Below are positions 54,003 through 64,000 of a stretch of DNA of 64,000 bases, one piece after another. The stretch is from Thalassobacillus devorans MSP14 (lineage in GTDB: Bacteria > Bacillota > Bacilli > Bacillales > Halobacillaceae). The position numbers were made by a program, and so were the translations under genes. Position 1 is the first letter of the stretch. Each line of letters starts with the position of its first letter. A model generated the notes under the pieces. The model was not told the DNA's origin. It saw only the letters and a program-made list of their open reading frames with translations, and did no database searches. The stretch lies in the NCBI RefSeq assembly GCF_000496835.1, contig NZ_KI543236.1:1052589-1116588 (forward strand), written 5' to 3'.

Positions 54003-54040
54003 AAAGGTGATAAGAGGGAGAACCTTTTATCACCTTTTTT
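54003..54040 (+). terminator. Rho-independent terminator/attenuator between rpsB and tsf
   Basis: A long stem AAAGGTGATAAGAGG / CCTTTTATCACCTTT (one G-U pair), 5-nt loop, ending in a T6 run. It should lower tsf expression relative to rpsB. Confidence 0.82.
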
Positions 54041-54178
54041 AAAGAGGATGGTCAGAGGCCTTAGGACGCAAGTGTATGCAATCTAGCTTCCACCCGAAGC
54101 CGGACTTCCTTTTCTTCTTTGTTTGAATTTAACTAATAAAGCATACGTAAATGCTAAATTTCTAAAGGAGGAAATAAC

Positions 54179-55063
54179 ATGGCTGTAACTGCAAAAATGG
54201 TAAAAGAACTGCGTGAAAAGACAGGCGCAGGTATGATGGATTGTAAAAAAGCACTAACTGAAACAGATGGAGATATGGACAAAGCGATGGAATGGCTACG
54301 CGAAAAAGGTATCTCTAAAGCACAAAAGAAAGCGGATCGTATCGCAGCGGAAGGTTCTGCACACGTTGAAGTTGACGGAAACACCGCTGTATTGCTGGAA
54401 GTCAACTGCGAAACTGACTTCGTAACAAAGAACGATCAATTCAAAGCTCTTCTTCAAGAGCTCGGGAAACACCTGCTTTCTCAAAAGCCTGCTACAGCAG
54501 AAGAAGCATTGGAGCAAAAGCTTCATGGCGAAGGCGATACTGTAAACGAATATATCAATTCCACTATCGCTAAAATCGGTGAGAAAATTTCTCTTCGCCG
54601 TTTCACCATTCTTGACAAAACAGATAACGACGCTTTCGGTGCTTATATTCACATGGGTGGAAACATCGGCGTCCTAACTCTTCTAGAGGGTACGACTGAC
54701 GAAGCTGCAGCTAAAGATGTAGCAATGCACATCGCTGCCGTCAACCCTCGTTATGTATCCCGTGATGAGGTTTCTGAAGAAGAAGTAAACAAAGAACGTG
54801 AAATGCTTAAGACTCAAGCTTTGAATGAAGGCAAGCCTGAGCATATCGTTGAAAAAATGGTAGAAGGACGTTTAGGAAAATTCTTCGAAGAAATTTGCCT
54901 GCTTGAACAAAGCTTCGTAAAAGATCCAGATCAAAAAGTTAAAAAATTCGTAGAATCTACAGGCGGTTCTGTAAAAGGTTTCGTACGCTATGCAGTAGGC
55001 GAAGGCATGGAAAAGCGCGAAGACAATTTTGCTGAAGAAGTTATGAGCCAAGTTAAAAAATAA
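54179..55063 (+). CDS. tsf: Elongation factor Ts
   Basis: EF-Ts exchanges GDP for GTP on EF-Tu. The N-terminal [37 protein letters not shown] and [15 protein letters not shown] signatures are complete, and the protein has 294 residues. The AAAGGAGGAAATAAC site is strong. The gene is flanked by terminators on both sides. Confidence 0.98.
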   Translation: MAVTAKMVKELREKTGAGMMDCKKALTETDGDMDKAMEWLREKGISKAQKKADRIAAEGSAHVEVDGNTAVLLEVNCETDFVTKNDQFKALLQELGKHLLSQKPATAEEALEQKLHGEGDTVNEYINSTIAKIGEKISLRRFTILDKTDNDAFGAYIHMGGNIGVLTLLEGTTDEAAAKDVAMHIAAVNPRYVSRDEVSEEEVNKEREMLKTQALNEGKPEHIVEKMVEGRLGKFFEEICLLEQSFVKDPDQKVKKFVESTGGSVKGFVRYAVGEGMEKREDNFAEEVMSQVKK

Positions 55064-55073
55064 GCATGCCTGA

Positions 55074-55106
55074 AAAATAGGGGACACACATGGTGTTCCC
55101 TATTTT
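55074..55106 (+). terminator. Rho-independent terminator after tsf
   Basis: A 14-bp stem AAAATAGGGGACAC / GTGTTCCCTATTTT with a 5-nt loop; the T-rich right arm serves as the tract. Confidence 0.75.
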
Positions 55107-55190
55107 CGAACATGCTACATATTTTTAAACCAGCTTCTTTTTAAGAACGTATGATAAACAATCAGATAAAATAGGTATATGGAGGTTACT

Positions 55191-55913
55191 ATGACTGCAG
55201 CTCGTTACCGTCGAATCGTATTGAAACTAAGTGGTGAAGCCTTAAGTGGAAAGCAAGGATATGGCATTGACCCTGCTATTATCCAATCTGTAGCTAAACA
55301 AATCAAAGAAGTTGCCGAACTAGGAGTAGAAATCGCCGTGGTAGTAGGTGGCGGTAACATTTGGCGAGGAAAAGTCGGAAGTGAGATGGGCATGGACAGG
55401 GCGAATGCTGATTATATGGGGATGCTTGCCACTGTCATGAACTCCCTTGCATTGCAAGACAGCCTGGAAAATAACGGCATTCCTACCCGTGTCCAAACTT
55501 CGATTGAAATGCGCCAGGTGGCTGAACCTTACATCCGTAGAAAAGCAATCCGTCATCTAGAGAAAAAACGAGTCGTCATTTTTGCGGCAGGTACGGGTAA
55601 CCCTTATTTCTCCACGGATACCACTGCGGCGCTTCGTGCTGCAGAAGTAGAAGCAGATGTGATTCTTATGGCTAAGAATAATGTTGATGGTGTCTATAAT
55701 GCAGACCCTAAATTAGATAAAGATGCTGAAAAGTACGATCAGCTTTCTTATATGGATGTTTTAAATGAGGGATTAGGCGTTATGGATTCAACGGCATCAT
55801 CTTTATGTATGGACAATGATATTGCTTTACTGGTATTCTCGATTACTGAAGAGGGTAATATCAAAAAAGCAGTTCTAGGTGAAAATATCGGAACGATTGT
55901 AAGGGGGAAATAA
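55191..55913 (+). CDS. pyrH: Uridylate kinase
   Basis: UMP kinase of the amino-acid kinase family makes UDP. It begins [15 protein letters not shown] and carries [24 protein letters not shown] and [20 protein letters not shown] 55191 is selected from GGAGGTTACT, giving 240 residues as in B. subtilis; the upstream in-frame ATG at 55179 precedes the site. frr follows 2 bp later. Confidence 0.97.
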   Translation: MTAARYRRIVLKLSGEALSGKQGYGIDPAIIQSVAKQIKEVAELGVEIAVVVGGGNIWRGKVGSEMGMDRANADYMGMLATVMNSLALQDSLENNGIPTRVQTSIEMRQVAEPYIRRKAIRHLEKKRVVIFAAGTGNPYFSTDTTAALRAAEVEADVILMAKNNVDGVYNADPKLDKDAEKYDQLSYMDVLNEGLGVMDSTASSLCMDNDIALLVFSITEEGNIKKAVLGENIGTIVRGK

Positions 55914-55915
55914 AC

Positions 55916-56473
55916 ATGTCCAATGAAGTGATCAAAGAAACGAATACGAAAATGGAACAAGCTGTGCAAGCCTATTCCCGTCAGTTGGCAACAGTACGTG
56001 CGGGTCGCGCGAACCCTAATCTATTAGATAGTGTCCATGTTGACTACTATGGCGCCTCTACCCCTTTGAACCAACTGGCTCAAGTTTCTGCACCAGAAGC
56101 GAGATTGCTGGTCATCACACCTTATGATAAGTCTGCGATCGCGGATATTGAAAAAGGAATCCAGAAAGCTGATCTTGGCTTATCTCCTTCAAGTGATGGA
56201 AACATCATTCGTATCAATATTCCCGCTTTAACAGAAGAACGTCGTAAAGATCTTGTAAAAGTAGTAGGGAAGTATGCGGAAGAAGCAAAAGTACAAATCC
56301 GTAATATCCGTCGTGACAGCAATGACAAATTGAAAAAGCTTGAAAAAGACGGAGAACTTACCGAAGATGAATTACGCGGATTCCAGGACGATGTGCAAAA
56401 AGCCACGGATAATCATGTTGCGAAAGTCGATGAACTTTCCAAAAACAAAGAAGCAGAAATCATGGAAGTATAA
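55916..56473 (+). CDS. frr: Ribosome recycling factor
   Basis: RRF splits post-termination ribosomes with EF-G. The 185 residues include the conserved [31 protein letters not shown], the PYDKSAI loop and the C-terminal helical bundle ending [10 protein letters not shown]. The start is coupled to pyrH and has AAGGGGG upstream. Confidence 0.98.
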   Translation: MSNEVIKETNTKMEQAVQAYSRQLATVRAGRANPNLLDSVHVDYYGASTPLNQLAQVSAPEARLLVITPYDKSAIADIEKGIQKADLGLSPSSDGNIIRINIPALTEERRKDLVKVVGKYAEEAKVQIRNIRRDSNDKLKKLEKDGELTEDELRGFQDDVQKATDNHVAKVDELSKNKEAEIMEV

Positions 56474-56550
56474 TAGAAGCGCAAGTGTCCGCTTTAGAAA
56501 TGTACCAATGGGACGCGGAATGAGCTGCTTCCTCTCAATTGTAAATTGAA

Positions 56551-56587
56551 AAAGCCGCGCTGCAACTGGCGCGGCTTTCTATTTTTA
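56551..56587 (+). terminator. Rho-independent terminator after frr
   Basis: A 10-bp stem AAAGCCGCGC / GCGCGGCTTT with an 8-nt loop and a T-rich tail (CTATTTTT). Confidence 0.82.
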
Positions 56588-56695
56588 GCGATCTTGTCAA
56601 GAATCTTTTTCGTGTTTTGCTTTATGTCATGATATGCATGGTGTAGGATTATAGTATAATAAATAAGATAAGTATCCTTATTGGAGGATGTTGCA

Positions 56696-57463
56696 ATGCC
56701 AATCAAATTTCCATTTACTAAATCAAAACCAAAACCTGATCCCCAATCTCCTGGGTTGGATTATAAGCAATTGCCACAACATGTAGCTATTATCATGGAT
56801 GGAAATGGAAGATGGGCAAAAAATAAAGGACTTCCTAGAATCGCTGGCCATAAAGAGGGCATGAATGTCGTCAAAAAAATAGTCAGGCATGCCTCAAATT
56901 TGGGGATTGAAGTGCTGACTCTTTATGCTTTCTCTACAGAAAATTGGAAGCGCCCGAAAACTGAAGTGGAATTCCTGATGAAATTACCCATGGAGTTTTT
57001 AAATACATATCTCCCGGAACTGATTGAAAAGAACGTACGCGTGGAAACAATCGGTGATTTCGAGAGATTGCCTGAACACACAAAAACGGCCGTCCAGGAG
57101 GCGAAAGACCGCACCAAAGACAATACTGGACTCATACTGAATTTTGCATTGAATTACGGAAGCCGGTATGAAATGGTAGAAGCTGTCAAGATAGTAGCTG
57201 AGGAAGTGAAACAAGGAAATCTGGATGTTGATAAAATAGATGAAGGTTGTATCTCCAGACATTTGTATACAGCTGATTTAAAAGAACCGGATTTATTGAT
57301 TCGTACAAGCGGTGAACAGCGCCTTAGTAATTTCCTGCTTTGGCAGCTGGCCTATAGTGAATTTTGGTTCACCGATGTATACTGGCCGGATTTTGATGAA
57401 GCATATTTTGAAAAAGCGCTGTACGATTATCAAAACAGAAAACGTCGATATGGCGGAGTATAA
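56696..57463 (+). CDS. uppS: Undecaprenyl diphosphate synthase
   Basis: UppS makes the C55 lipid carrier for peptidoglycan. The catalytic block AIIMDGNGRWAKNKGLPRIAGHKEG with its Asp, and the C-terminal RTSGEQRLSNFLLWQLAYSEFWF, are intact. ATG 56696 (PIKFPFTK) follows GGAGG with normal spacing; length 255 residues. A TATAAT at 56655-56660 suggests a promoter with a poor -35. It begins the uppS-cdsA-dxr-rseP set for envelope lipids. Confidence 0.97.
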   Translation: MPIKFPFTKSKPKPDPQSPGLDYKQLPQHVAIIMDGNGRWAKNKGLPRIAGHKEGMNVVKKIVRHASNLGIEVLTLYAFSTENWKRPKTEVEFLMKLPMEFLNTYLPELIEKNVRVETIGDFERLPEHTKTAVQEAKDRTKDNTGLILNFALNYGSRYEMVEAVKIVAEEVKQGNLDVDKIDEGCISRHLYTADLKEPDLLIRTSGEQRLSNFLLWQLAYSEFWFTDVYWPDFDEAYFEKALYDYQNRKRRYGGV

Positions 57464-57477
57464 GGTGTTGAAGTAGC

Positions 57478-58269
57478 ATGAAACAAAGAACCATTACAGC
57501 AATTGTGGGAGCACTTATCTTCCTTCCTTTGATTGTACTCGGGGAATGGCCTTTTAAAATATTCGTTTACCTGATTGCCAGTATAGGAATATTGGAATTA
57601 ATACGCATGAAGAAGATATCCCGTTATTCTTTTCCATCTATCATCACCCTTCTTTTGTTATGGGCCCTAATGTTCCCCTACGGAGAAGTTTTCGGAATGG
57701 AAGAGGTGGAAGTCACTAAATCTGAATTGACATTGCTGGCAGTATTGATCCTGCTAAGTTATACAGTGCTGGTGAAAAATCGTTTTACTTTTGATGATGC
57801 AGGTTTTCTTTTAATCTCTGCCATATATGTTGGAATGGGCTTTCATTATTTAATTGAGACACGCGACAGCGGGTTACATTATGTTTTTTATGCGCTGTTT
57901 GTAATATGGGCAACAGACACAGGAGCCTATTTGTTTGGACGGGCGTTCGGCAAGCATAAACTCTGGCCGAAAATCAGTCCGAAAAAGACCATCGAAGGGG
58001 CGGTAGGGGGAATTGCCCTGGCATGTATCGTGGCCCTGGTTTTTCAAATCTTCTACCCTGTACACCCGTCCACCATCATGGTAGTGATCGTTACGATAGT
58101 CGTATCATTCTTTGGTCAGATCGGTGACCTGGTCGAGTCTGCATTTAAACGTCACTATGCAGTGAAGGATTCTGGAAATATTCTTCCGGGACATGGTGGT
58201 GTGCTCGACCGGTTTGACAGCCTGATTTTCATTTTACCTGTATTACATTTCATAAATTTCATTTCATAG
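57478..58269 (+). CDS. cdsA: Phosphatidate cytidylyltransferase
   Basis: CdsA makes CDP-diacylglycerol from phosphatidic acid and CTP. It is a polytopic membrane protein of 263 residues (seven or eight hydrophobic segments) with the signature DTGAYLFGRAFGKHKLWPKISPKKTIEGAVGG and the C-terminal GQIGDLVESAFKRHYAVKDSGNILPGHGGVLDRFDSL. It lies 14 bp after uppS. Confidence 0.96.
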   Translation: MKQRTITAIVGALIFLPLIVLGEWPFKIFVYLIASIGILELIRMKKISRYSFPSIITLLLLWALMFPYGEVFGMEEVEVTKSELTLLAVLILLSYTVLVKNRFTFDDAGFLLISAIYVGMGFHYLIETRDSGLHYVFYALFVIWATDTGAYLFGRAFGKHKLWPKISPKKTIEGAVGGIALACIVALVFQIFYPVHPSTIMVVIVTIVVSFFGQIGDLVESAFKRHYAVKDSGNILPGHGGVLDRFDSLIFILPVLHFINFIS

Positions 58270-58299
58270 CATTCAATAGAAGTGGGAGAGATTTATCTT

Positions 58300-59445
58300 A
58301 TGAAGCAAATCACACTGTTGGGAGCAACCGGGTCGATTGGGATCCAGACACTTGATATCATCCGTCTGCATCCTGATCATTTTTCCGTCTATGCCCTTGC
58401 CTTTGGGAAAAATATCGAAAAAGCCTTACCTTTGATAAAGGAATTTGAACCGGAAATTGTGGTGGTACAGGATAAGACAATCAAACAACAGGTAGAAAGT
58501 GAGTTTCCTGCTATCAGGGTATTGCAGGGAACAGAGGGAATGATTGCTGCCAGCACGGCGGAAAAAGTTGATGTACTTGTCAATGCAGTAATGGGGAGTG
58601 TAGGATTGCCGGCAACCCTGGCAGCGATTGAAGCACGTAAACTGGTTGCCATCGCCAACAAAGAAACGCTTGTTACGGCTGGTCATCTTGTCATGGAAGC
58701 AGCAAGAAAGTATCAGGTAGACTTATTGCCGGTGGATAGCGAACATTCCGCTATTTTTCAAAGTATGAATGGAGAGAAAAACGAATCGGTCGAACGATTG
58801 ATTCTGACAGCTTCCGGTGGAAGTTTCCGCGATAAAACAAGGGAAGACCTTGCAGGTGTCACGGTTGAGGATGCTTTGAACCATCCGAATTGGAGCATGG
58901 GTGCTAAAATTACGATAGATTCAGCCTCCATGATGAACAAAGGTTTAGAAGTGATTGAGGCGCACTGGCTCTTTGATATCCCTTATGAGCAAATAGATGT
59001 TATACTTCATAGAGAGAGTGTCATACACTCCATGGTTGAATATAAAGACAAAAGTGTCATCGCCCAATTAGGGACTCCTGATATGAAAGTTCCGATACAG
59101 TATGCGCTCACTTATCCTGACCGTCTTGATTTAACGATGACAAAACGGTTAAACTTAGAAGAAATTGCGACTTTACACTTTCAACCGATGGATTATGACC
59201 GATTCCGCTGTTTGAAGTTAGCATTTCAGGCAGGTAAGGAAGGTGGTTCCATGACCACTGTCCTTAACGCCGCTAATGAGCAGGCTGTTGAGTTGTTCCT
59301 TAATGGGGAAATAGCATTTTTAGACATAGAAACATTGATAGAACAAGCTTTAGAGCGTCATCAAACGATCCGAAAACCTGATCTGGAGACAATTCTCTCT
59401 ATTGATCAGGAAACCCGGAAGCAGGTACGCTCGTATTTAATATAA
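58300..59445 (+). CDS. dxr: DXP reductoisomerase
   Basis: Dxr converts 1-deoxy-D-xylulose 5-phosphate to MEP in non-mevalonate isoprenoid synthesis, feeding UppS. The NADPH motif [15 protein letters not shown], the NKETLVTAG block, the metal-binding [11 protein letters not shown] and [16 protein letters not shown] are all present. ATG 58300 is used; the in-frame GTG at 58282 lacks a better site. Length 381 residues. Confidence 0.97.
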   Translation: MKQITLLGATGSIGIQTLDIIRLHPDHFSVYALAFGKNIEKALPLIKEFEPEIVVVQDKTIKQQVESEFPAIRVLQGTEGMIAASTAEKVDVLVNAVMGSVGLPATLAAIEARKLVAIANKETLVTAGHLVMEAARKYQVDLLPVDSEHSAIFQSMNGEKNESVERLILTASGGSFRDKTREDLAGVTVEDALNHPNWSMGAKITIDSASMMNKGLEVIEAHWLFDIPYEQIDVILHRESVIHSMVEYKDKSVIAQLGTPDMKVPIQYALTYPDRLDLTMTKRLNLEEIATLHFQPMDYDRFRCLKLAFQAGKEGGSMTTVLNAANEQAVELFLNGEIAFLDIETLIEQALERHQTIRKPDLETILSIDQETRKQVRSYLI

Positions 59446-59460
59446 AGGAAGGTGCTTCTT

Positions 59461-60717
59461 TTGACGACTGTTATTGCTTTTATACTCATGTTCGGTGTCT
59501 TGGTATTTGTACATGAGTGGGGGCATCTGATCTTTGCCAAGAGGGCAGGGATGCTAGCAAGAGAATTCGCGATCGGTTTTGGTCCGAAAATCTTTGCCTT
59601 CACAAAGAATGAAACGCTTTACACGATCCGTCTGCTTCCTGTAGGTGGTTATGTAAGAGTTGCCGGTGAAGACCCGGAAATAATCGAATTGAAAGCAGGA
59701 CATCATGTTGGGCTGGAGTTCAATGAGCAAGGCAAGGTCAACAAAATTATTGTCAACAACAAGTCCAAACACCCTAACGCACGTGTGGTTGAAGTGGAGA
59801 GAGCTGATCTCGATCATCGTCTTGTCATTGAAGGTTATGAAATCGATGAAGATGAGAAGCTGATATTCGAAGTGGACCCCAAAGCCTACTTCGTTATGGA
59901 TGAGAAAGAAACACAAATTGCTCCGTATGATCGTCAGTTTGCTTCTAAAACAATAGGGCAGAGGGCAATGCAACTGTTTGCGGGGCCAATGATGAACTTC
60001 GTGTTGGCAATCATCATCTTCTTCATTCTTGGGTTCATACAGGGTGTGCCTGTTGATGAAGCCCAAATCGGGAACGTGGTGGAGGATACACCTGCTGAAC
60101 AATCCGGTCTCCAAACCGGGGATGAAATTGTCGCCATCGATGGACAGCAAGTTTCTACTTGGGACGAGTTTACGGAAATTGTACGTAATAATCCGGAGGA
60201 AGAATTAGACTTTACAGTTGTGAGAAACGGACAGGAACAGGAAATTTCTGTAACACCTGCGTCGATAGAACAACAGGATGTGAAAATCGGTCAAATCGGA
60301 GTGGAACGTGCTTTTGATGATTCATTTGTGAAAACGATCCAATTTGGTTTTACCCAGACCTACGATTGGACAAAGCTTATCCTGATCAACTTAGGGAAAC
60401 TGGTGACGGGGCAGTTCTCCTTAGATATGCTTTCGGGTCCAGTGGGTATCTATGATGCTACAGATAAAGTGGTGCAGACAGGTTTCATCAATTATCTGAT
60501 GTGGTCTGCGATTTTGAGTATCAACCTTGGTATTGTCAATCTCCTGCCATTACCTGCACTGGATGGTGGAAGGCTGTTGTTCGTAGCCATTGAAGCTGTC
60601 AGAGGTAAGCCGATCGATCCACAAAAAGAAGGCGTTGTTCATTTTATCGGCTTCGCATTGCTTATGCTGTTGATGCTGGTAGTTACCTGGAATGATATCC
60701 AGCGTCTTTTCCTATGA
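59461..60717 (+). CDS. rseP: RseP/RasP site-2 intramembrane metalloprotease
   Basis: RasP cleaves anti-sigma factors and signal-peptide remnants inside the membrane. The zinc motif HEWGH is at residues 18-22 in the first helix, a PDZ domain is around residues 195-270, and the second metal motif is [16 protein letters not shown] chose TTG 59461 ([11 protein letters not shown]), correctly spaced from AAGGAAGG; the GTG at 59452 overlaps that site. About 418 residues. Confidence 0.96.
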   Translation: MTTVIAFILMFGVLVFVHEWGHLIFAKRAGMLAREFAIGFGPKIFAFTKNETLYTIRLLPVGGYVRVAGEDPEIIELKAGHHVGLEFNEQGKVNKIIVNNKSKHPNARVVEVERADLDHRLVIEGYEIDEDEKLIFEVDPKAYFVMDEKETQIAPYDRQFASKTIGQRAMQLFAGPMMNFVLAIIIFFILGFIQGVPVDEAQIGNVVEDTPAEQSGLQTGDEIVAIDGQQVSTWDEFTEIVRNNPEEELDFTVVRNGQEQEISVTPASIEQQDVKIGQIGVERAFDDSFVKTIQFGFTQTYDWTKLILINLGKLVTGQFSLDMLSGPVGIYDATDKVVQTGFINYLMWSAILSINLGIVNLLPLPALDGGRLLFVAIEAVRGKPIDPQKEGVVHFIGFALLMLLMLVVTWNDIQRLFL

Positions 60718-60762
60718 TAATCAGGCAAGTTATAATTAAAGATAATTCATTGTTTATATAAA

Positions 60763-60807
60763 AGGAAAACTGGAAGTAAGGCTACAACAATTACTTCCAG
60801 TTTTCCT
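60763..60807 (+). promoter_or_regulatory. Large perfect hairpin between rseP and proS
   Basis: A 17-bp perfect stem AGGAAAACTGGAAGTAA / TTACTTCCAGTTTTCCT with an 11-nt loop. No T run follows, so it is a doubtful terminator; it could be an attenuator or an RNase III site. The sequence does not show T-box features. Confidence 0.6.
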
Positions 60808-60836
60808 ATCAGTAGTAAGGAATAGAGGTGTCGAAG

Positions 60837-62540
60837 ATGAGACAAAGTGAAATGTTATTGCCAACCTTGCGTGAAACTCCTGCAGATGCAGAAATTAAAA
60901 GTCACCAGCTATTGGTAAGAGCGGGTTATATCCGCCAGATAGCTTCCGGAGTCTACAGTTTCCTGCCGATTGGCCGCAGAGTGTTACGGAAAGTGGAAGA
61001 AATTGTAAGAGATGAAATGGAAAAGGCTGGAGCTCATGAAATGCTGATGGCAGCCTTGCAGCCAGCGGAGTTATGGAAAGAAACAGGACGCTGGGATACT
61101 TTTGGCCCTGAACTGATGCGCCTGCATGACCGTCATGAACGGGAATTCGCTCTCGGCGCGACCCATGAAGAAGTGATTACAAGCATCGTAAGAGATGAAG
61201 TGAAAAGTTACAAAAAATTGCCGTTGACTGTCTATCAGATTCAAAATAAATTCAGGGATGAAAAACGTCCGCGTTTTGGACTACTGCGCGGCCGGGAATT
61301 TTTAATGAAGGACGCTTATTCCTTCCACGATTCTTTTGAAAGCCTGGATGGTACATACCAAAGGATTTTTGATGCCTATTCTAATATCTTCAGGCGGTGC
61401 GGGTTGAATTTTCGCGCTGTGATCGCAGATTCAGGAGCCATGGGTGGTAAAGATACCCATGAATTCATGGTACTATCCGAAGTGGGAGAAGATACAATCG
61501 CTTATTCTGATACATCCCGTTATGCTGCTAATATTGAAATGGCACCTGTCATTACAGAATATACGAAATCTGAAGAAGAGCCGAAGGAAATGGAAAAGGT
61601 GGAAACTCCTGATCAGAAGACCATGCAGCAGGTTGCTGATTACCTTGGCCATTCCCTTGAAGAAGGTTTGAAATCGATCATGTTCAAAGTAGATGACCAG
61701 TTTGTCATGGTTATTACACGAGGCGATCATGAAGTAAATGATGTAAAGCTTAAAAATCTATATGATGCCAGCATGATTGATCTCGCTTCTGAAGAAGAAA
61801 CAAGGGAAATAATCGGTGCCGGTTTTGGTTCACTTGGACCTGTCGGTGTACCAGCCCAGGTAGAAGTTATCGCTGATCTGGCTGTCGAGGCGATGGTCAA
61901 TACTACCTGTGGAGCAAATGAAGAAGGTTATCATTATAAAAATGTTACACCAGGAAAAGATTTCAGCGTAGATAAATATGCAGATCTCCGTTTTATTAAA
62001 GAGGGTGACCCATCACCAGATGGGGAAGGTACTATTAAATTTGCCAGAGGTATAGAAGTAGGCCACGTATTCAAATTAGGCAAATTCTATGCGGAAAAAA
62101 TGGACGCTTCTTATCTGAATGACCAGGGCAAATCCAATACGATGATCATGGGGTGCTACGGAATCGGTGTTTCACGAACACTAGCGTCGATCGTCGAGCA
62201 ATATCATGATGAAGACGGGATTACATGGCCTGCTAATGTAGCACCTTTCCAGGTACATGTATTGACTCTGAACTCTAAAAAAGAAGAGCAGGCAGTACTT
62301 GGGGAAGAGTTGTACCAGAAGCTTTTAGCTGAAGGGATTGAAGTTTTATATGATGATCGAAAAGAGCGGGCGGGTGTGAAATTTGCTGATAGTGACCTGA
62401 TCGGTATTCCGTTGCGTGTAACGATCGGTAAACGTGCCGGAGAAGGCATCGTCGAGTTCAAGGACCGGGCAACAAAGGAGCAGGTCGAGCTGGAAGCAAA
62501 TCAAGTAATCAAGCAAGTGAAAGAGTTTTTGAACAAATAA
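60837..62540 (+). CDS. proS: Prolyl-tRNA synthetase
   Basis: Class II synthetase charging tRNA-Pro. The bacterial-type architecture is seen: motif 2 region [26 protein letters not shown], the YbaK-like editing insertion (about residues 225-400), motif 3 [18 protein letters not shown] and the C-terminal anticodon-binding domain. ATG 60837 ([18 protein letters not shown]) fits the family N-terminus; the GTG at 60828 is a less likely start. Length 567 residues. Confidence 0.97.
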   Translation: MRQSEMLLPTLRETPADAEIKSHQLLVRAGYIRQIASGVYSFLPIGRRVLRKVEEIVRDEMEKAGAHEMLMAALQPAELWKETGRWDTFGPELMRLHDRHEREFALGATHEEVITSIVRDEVKSYKKLPLTVYQIQNKFRDEKRPRFGLLRGREFLMKDAYSFHDSFESLDGTYQRIFDAYSNIFRRCGLNFRAVIADSGAMGGKDTHEFMVLSEVGEDTIAYSDTSRYAANIEMAPVITEYTKSEEEPKEMEKVETPDQKTMQQVADYLGHSLEEGLKSIMFKVDDQFVMVITRGDHEVNDVKLKNLYDASMIDLASEEETREIIGAGFGSLGPVGVPAQVEVIADLAVEAMVNTTCGANEEGYHYKNVTPGKDFSVDKYADLRFIKEGDPSPDGEGTIKFARGIEVGHVFKLGKFYAEKMDASYLNDQGKSNTMIMGCYGIGVSRTLASIVEQYHDEDGITWPANVAPFQVHVLTLNSKKEEQAVLGEELYQKLLAEGIEVLYDDRKERAGVKFADSDLIGIPLRVTIGKRAGEGIVEFKDRATKEQVELEANQVIKQVKEFLNK

Positions 62541-62568
62541 ACGCTTCAATTTTATCTTGATTCAATTG

Positions 62569-62609
62569 ATATACCCTTGCTACATTTATTATGCGAGGGT
62601 ATATTTTAT
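62569..62609 (+). terminator. Rho-independent terminator after proS
   Basis: Stem ATATACCCTTGC / GCGAGGGTATAT (G-U pair inside), 12-nt loop, followed by TTTTATT. Confidence 0.75.
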
Positions 62610-62695
62610 TGTTTGGATGAAGTCGTTATCGGTCTGTAAGATTCGAAGGCTGTCTATTCAGCCATAAGGGCTACGATTTATTGGGAGGAATCATC

Positions 62696-64000
62696 GTGGG
62701 AGTTTCAAGTAGAGAAAAGATGGAGCTGTTGTTAAAGCAAATTCAGTTTCCCGAAGAAATAGCAGAACAGCACCTGAGTGAAAGTTCTTTGAAGAAATTG
62801 GAAGTATATAAACAAACGAAAACGTGGCATTTTCATTTTGAACTGGAGTCTCCGATGCCTCCATCCGTCTATCAATTGTTCATAACCAAATTGCAGGAAG
62901 GCTTCAGGCATATAGCTCCTGTGGTAGATTGGACGTTCCATACACAGCAGCAAACCATCCAGGAAAGTGATTTGATGGATTATTGGAAGTGTTTCGTACA
63001 AACAGTGCCGCAGTTATCTCCAGCCTATAAAGATTTAGTATTAGAACAGGAGCCTGAAATAAACGGGAATAAACTTATGTTAACTTGCCGTAACGAAGCA
63101 GAGAGTCACGCTGTTCAGAAACGCCTGCATGAACCACTGCTTTCTTTTTGCAAAAAGGTTGGAATTACTCCATGTACGGTCACAACGCAAGTGAAAAGCC
63201 AGGAAGAAGAAATCAAAAAATTTCAGGAAGCACGACAAAAAGAAGATCAGCTGTTAGTCCAGCAGGCCGTCAAAGACAAAGAAGAGCGTGCTAAACAGCA
63301 AGAGGAAAAAGAGCATGAAGGTCCTGTCATGATTGGTTATAATATCCAGGAAGACCCGGATAAAATGTGCGATATTCTGGAAGAAGAACGGAGAAAAATT
63401 GTACAAGGTCATGTGTTCGATGCCGAAGTGAAAGAATTACGCTCTGGACGACATTTGCTTTTACTGAAAGTCACGGATTACACAGATTCGTTCTCGATTA
63501 AAATGTTCTCTCGCGGTGATGATCATGCCGAACAATTCAAGGCTATCAAAAAAGGGATGTGGATCAAAGCACGCGGAAGTATCCAAACAGACAATTTTAC
63601 TTCTGAACTGACAATGATGGCCAATGATATCAATGAAGTAAAACCTATGCAACGCGTCGATGAAGCACCAGAGGGTGAAAAGCGGGTAGAGTTGCATGCT
63701 CACACTACCATGAGTCAAATGGATGCTCCTGTTGCTCCCGGCCGTCTTATTGAAACTGCAGCAAGATGGGGGCACGAAGCAATTGCCATTACAGACCATG
63801 CAGTTGTACAAGCCTACCCAGAAGCACATTCAGCAGGAAGCAAACATGGCATCAAAATCATTTATGGTGTGGAAGCGAACCTGGTCGATGATGGGGTACC
63901 TATCGCTTATGAAGAGCAGGATCGTGATCTTGCCGGGGACACTTATGTAGTGTTTGACGTCGAGACAACCGGTTTATCAGCTGTCTACGATAAAATCATT
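62696..64000 (+). CDS. polC: PolC-type DNA polymerase III alpha subunit, N-terminal part (partial)
   Basis: PolC is the main replicative polymerase of Firmicutes. The frame runs from GTG 62696 (after GGGAGGAA) to the window edge without a stop, giving 435 residues of a protein that is normally over 1400. Seen so far: the N-terminal domain (WHFHFELESPMPPSVYQL), the OB-fold (GHVFDAEVKELRSGRHLLLLKVTDYTDS), the start of the PHP domain (VELHAHTTMSQMDAP, ITDHAVVQAYPEAH) and the first exonuclease motif YVVFDVETTGLS near residue 420. I checked the frame across the whole stretch and found no break. Confidence 0.95.
   Translation, partial: MGVSSREKMELLLKQIQFPEEIAEQHLSESSLKKLEVYKQTKTWHFHFELESPMPPSVYQLFITKLQEGFRHIAPVVDWTFHTQQQTIQESDLMDYWKCFVQTVPQLSPAYKDLVLEQEPEINGNKLMLTCRNEAESHAVQKRLHEPLLSFCKKVGITPCTVTTQVKSQEEEIKKFQEARQKEDQLLVQQAVKDKEERAKQQEEKEHEGPVMIGYNIQEDPDKMCDILEEERRKIVQGHVFDAEVKELRSGRHLLLLKVTDYTDSFSIKMFSRGDDHAEQFKAIKKGMWIKARGSIQTDNFTSELTMMANDINEVKPMQRVDEAPEGEKRVELHAHTTMSQMDAPVAPGRLIETAARWGHEAIAITDHAVVQAYPEAHSAGSKHGIKIIYGVEANLVDDGVPIAYEEQDRDLAGDTYVVFDVETTGLSAVYDKII

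Noticed and set aside
60718-60836. T-box riboswitch before proS
   Set aside because: The gap is too short and has no T-box sequence or specifier-loop layout; only the simple hairpin is present.

Overview
The window is chromosomal DNA from a member of the Bacillaceae (Firmicutes). The gene order follows the Bacillus subtilis block from plsX to polC almost gene for gene, the proteins are B. subtilis-like throughout, Shine-Dalgarno sites are strong (AGGAGG type), and TTG/GTG starts are frequent. Composition and acidic proteins such as the FtsY extension would suit a moderately halophilic genus such as Halobacillus, Thalassobacillus or Virgibacillus, but the genus is inference. Apart from one small antisense gene, every gene reads on the + strand.

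Layout. 1-3.1 kb: fatty-acid synthesis (plsX end, fabD, fabG, acpP) and rnc. 3.1-14.4 kb: a UPF0435/DUF1128-like gene on the minus strand, then smc, ftsY, ylxM, ffh, rpsP, khpA, ylqD, rimM, trmD, rplS, signal peptidase I and rbgA (chromosome organisation, SRP targeting, ribosome and tRNA maturation). 14.4-18 kb: rnhB, then a scarred region with a remnant of a ylqG-like gene, a transposon-like element with 19-bp perfect terminal inverted repeats, and a group II intron with its reverse transcriptase inserted in a palindromic repeat inside that element. 18-28.5 kb: sucCD, dprA, topA, trmFO, xerC, hslVU, codY. 28.8-53.1 kb: the fla/che operon from flgB to swrB. 53.2-64 kb: rpsB, tsf, pyrH, frr, uppS, cdsA, dxr, rseP, proS and the 5' part of polC.

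How the parts work together. The fla/che block encodes rod, MS-ring, C-ring, export apparatus, export ATPase, hook and hook-length control, the FlhF/FlhG placement pair, SigD and SwrB, all intact apart from swrD. Its chemotaxis section has collapsed. cheB survives only as fragments between flhG and cheA. CheA is a 424-residue protein that keeps the Hpt, dimerisation and kinase domains but lacks the CheY-binding P2 and the CheW-like P5 domain. cheW, cheC and cheD are absent between cheA and sigD. CheY, FliM and FliY remain. The cell may therefore build flagella but be unable to couple receptors to the motor through this locus.

Two coding anomalies sit at homopolymers. ffh, normally essential, carries a -1 shift at a run of seven G (8979-8985). 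swrD carries two compensating shifts, so only its middle third is out of frame; the second lies at a run of six A. Base-call errors are the simplest explanation, but the ffh site is also a formally perfect -1 slippery heptamer. All calls were made by reading the sequence, without database searches.
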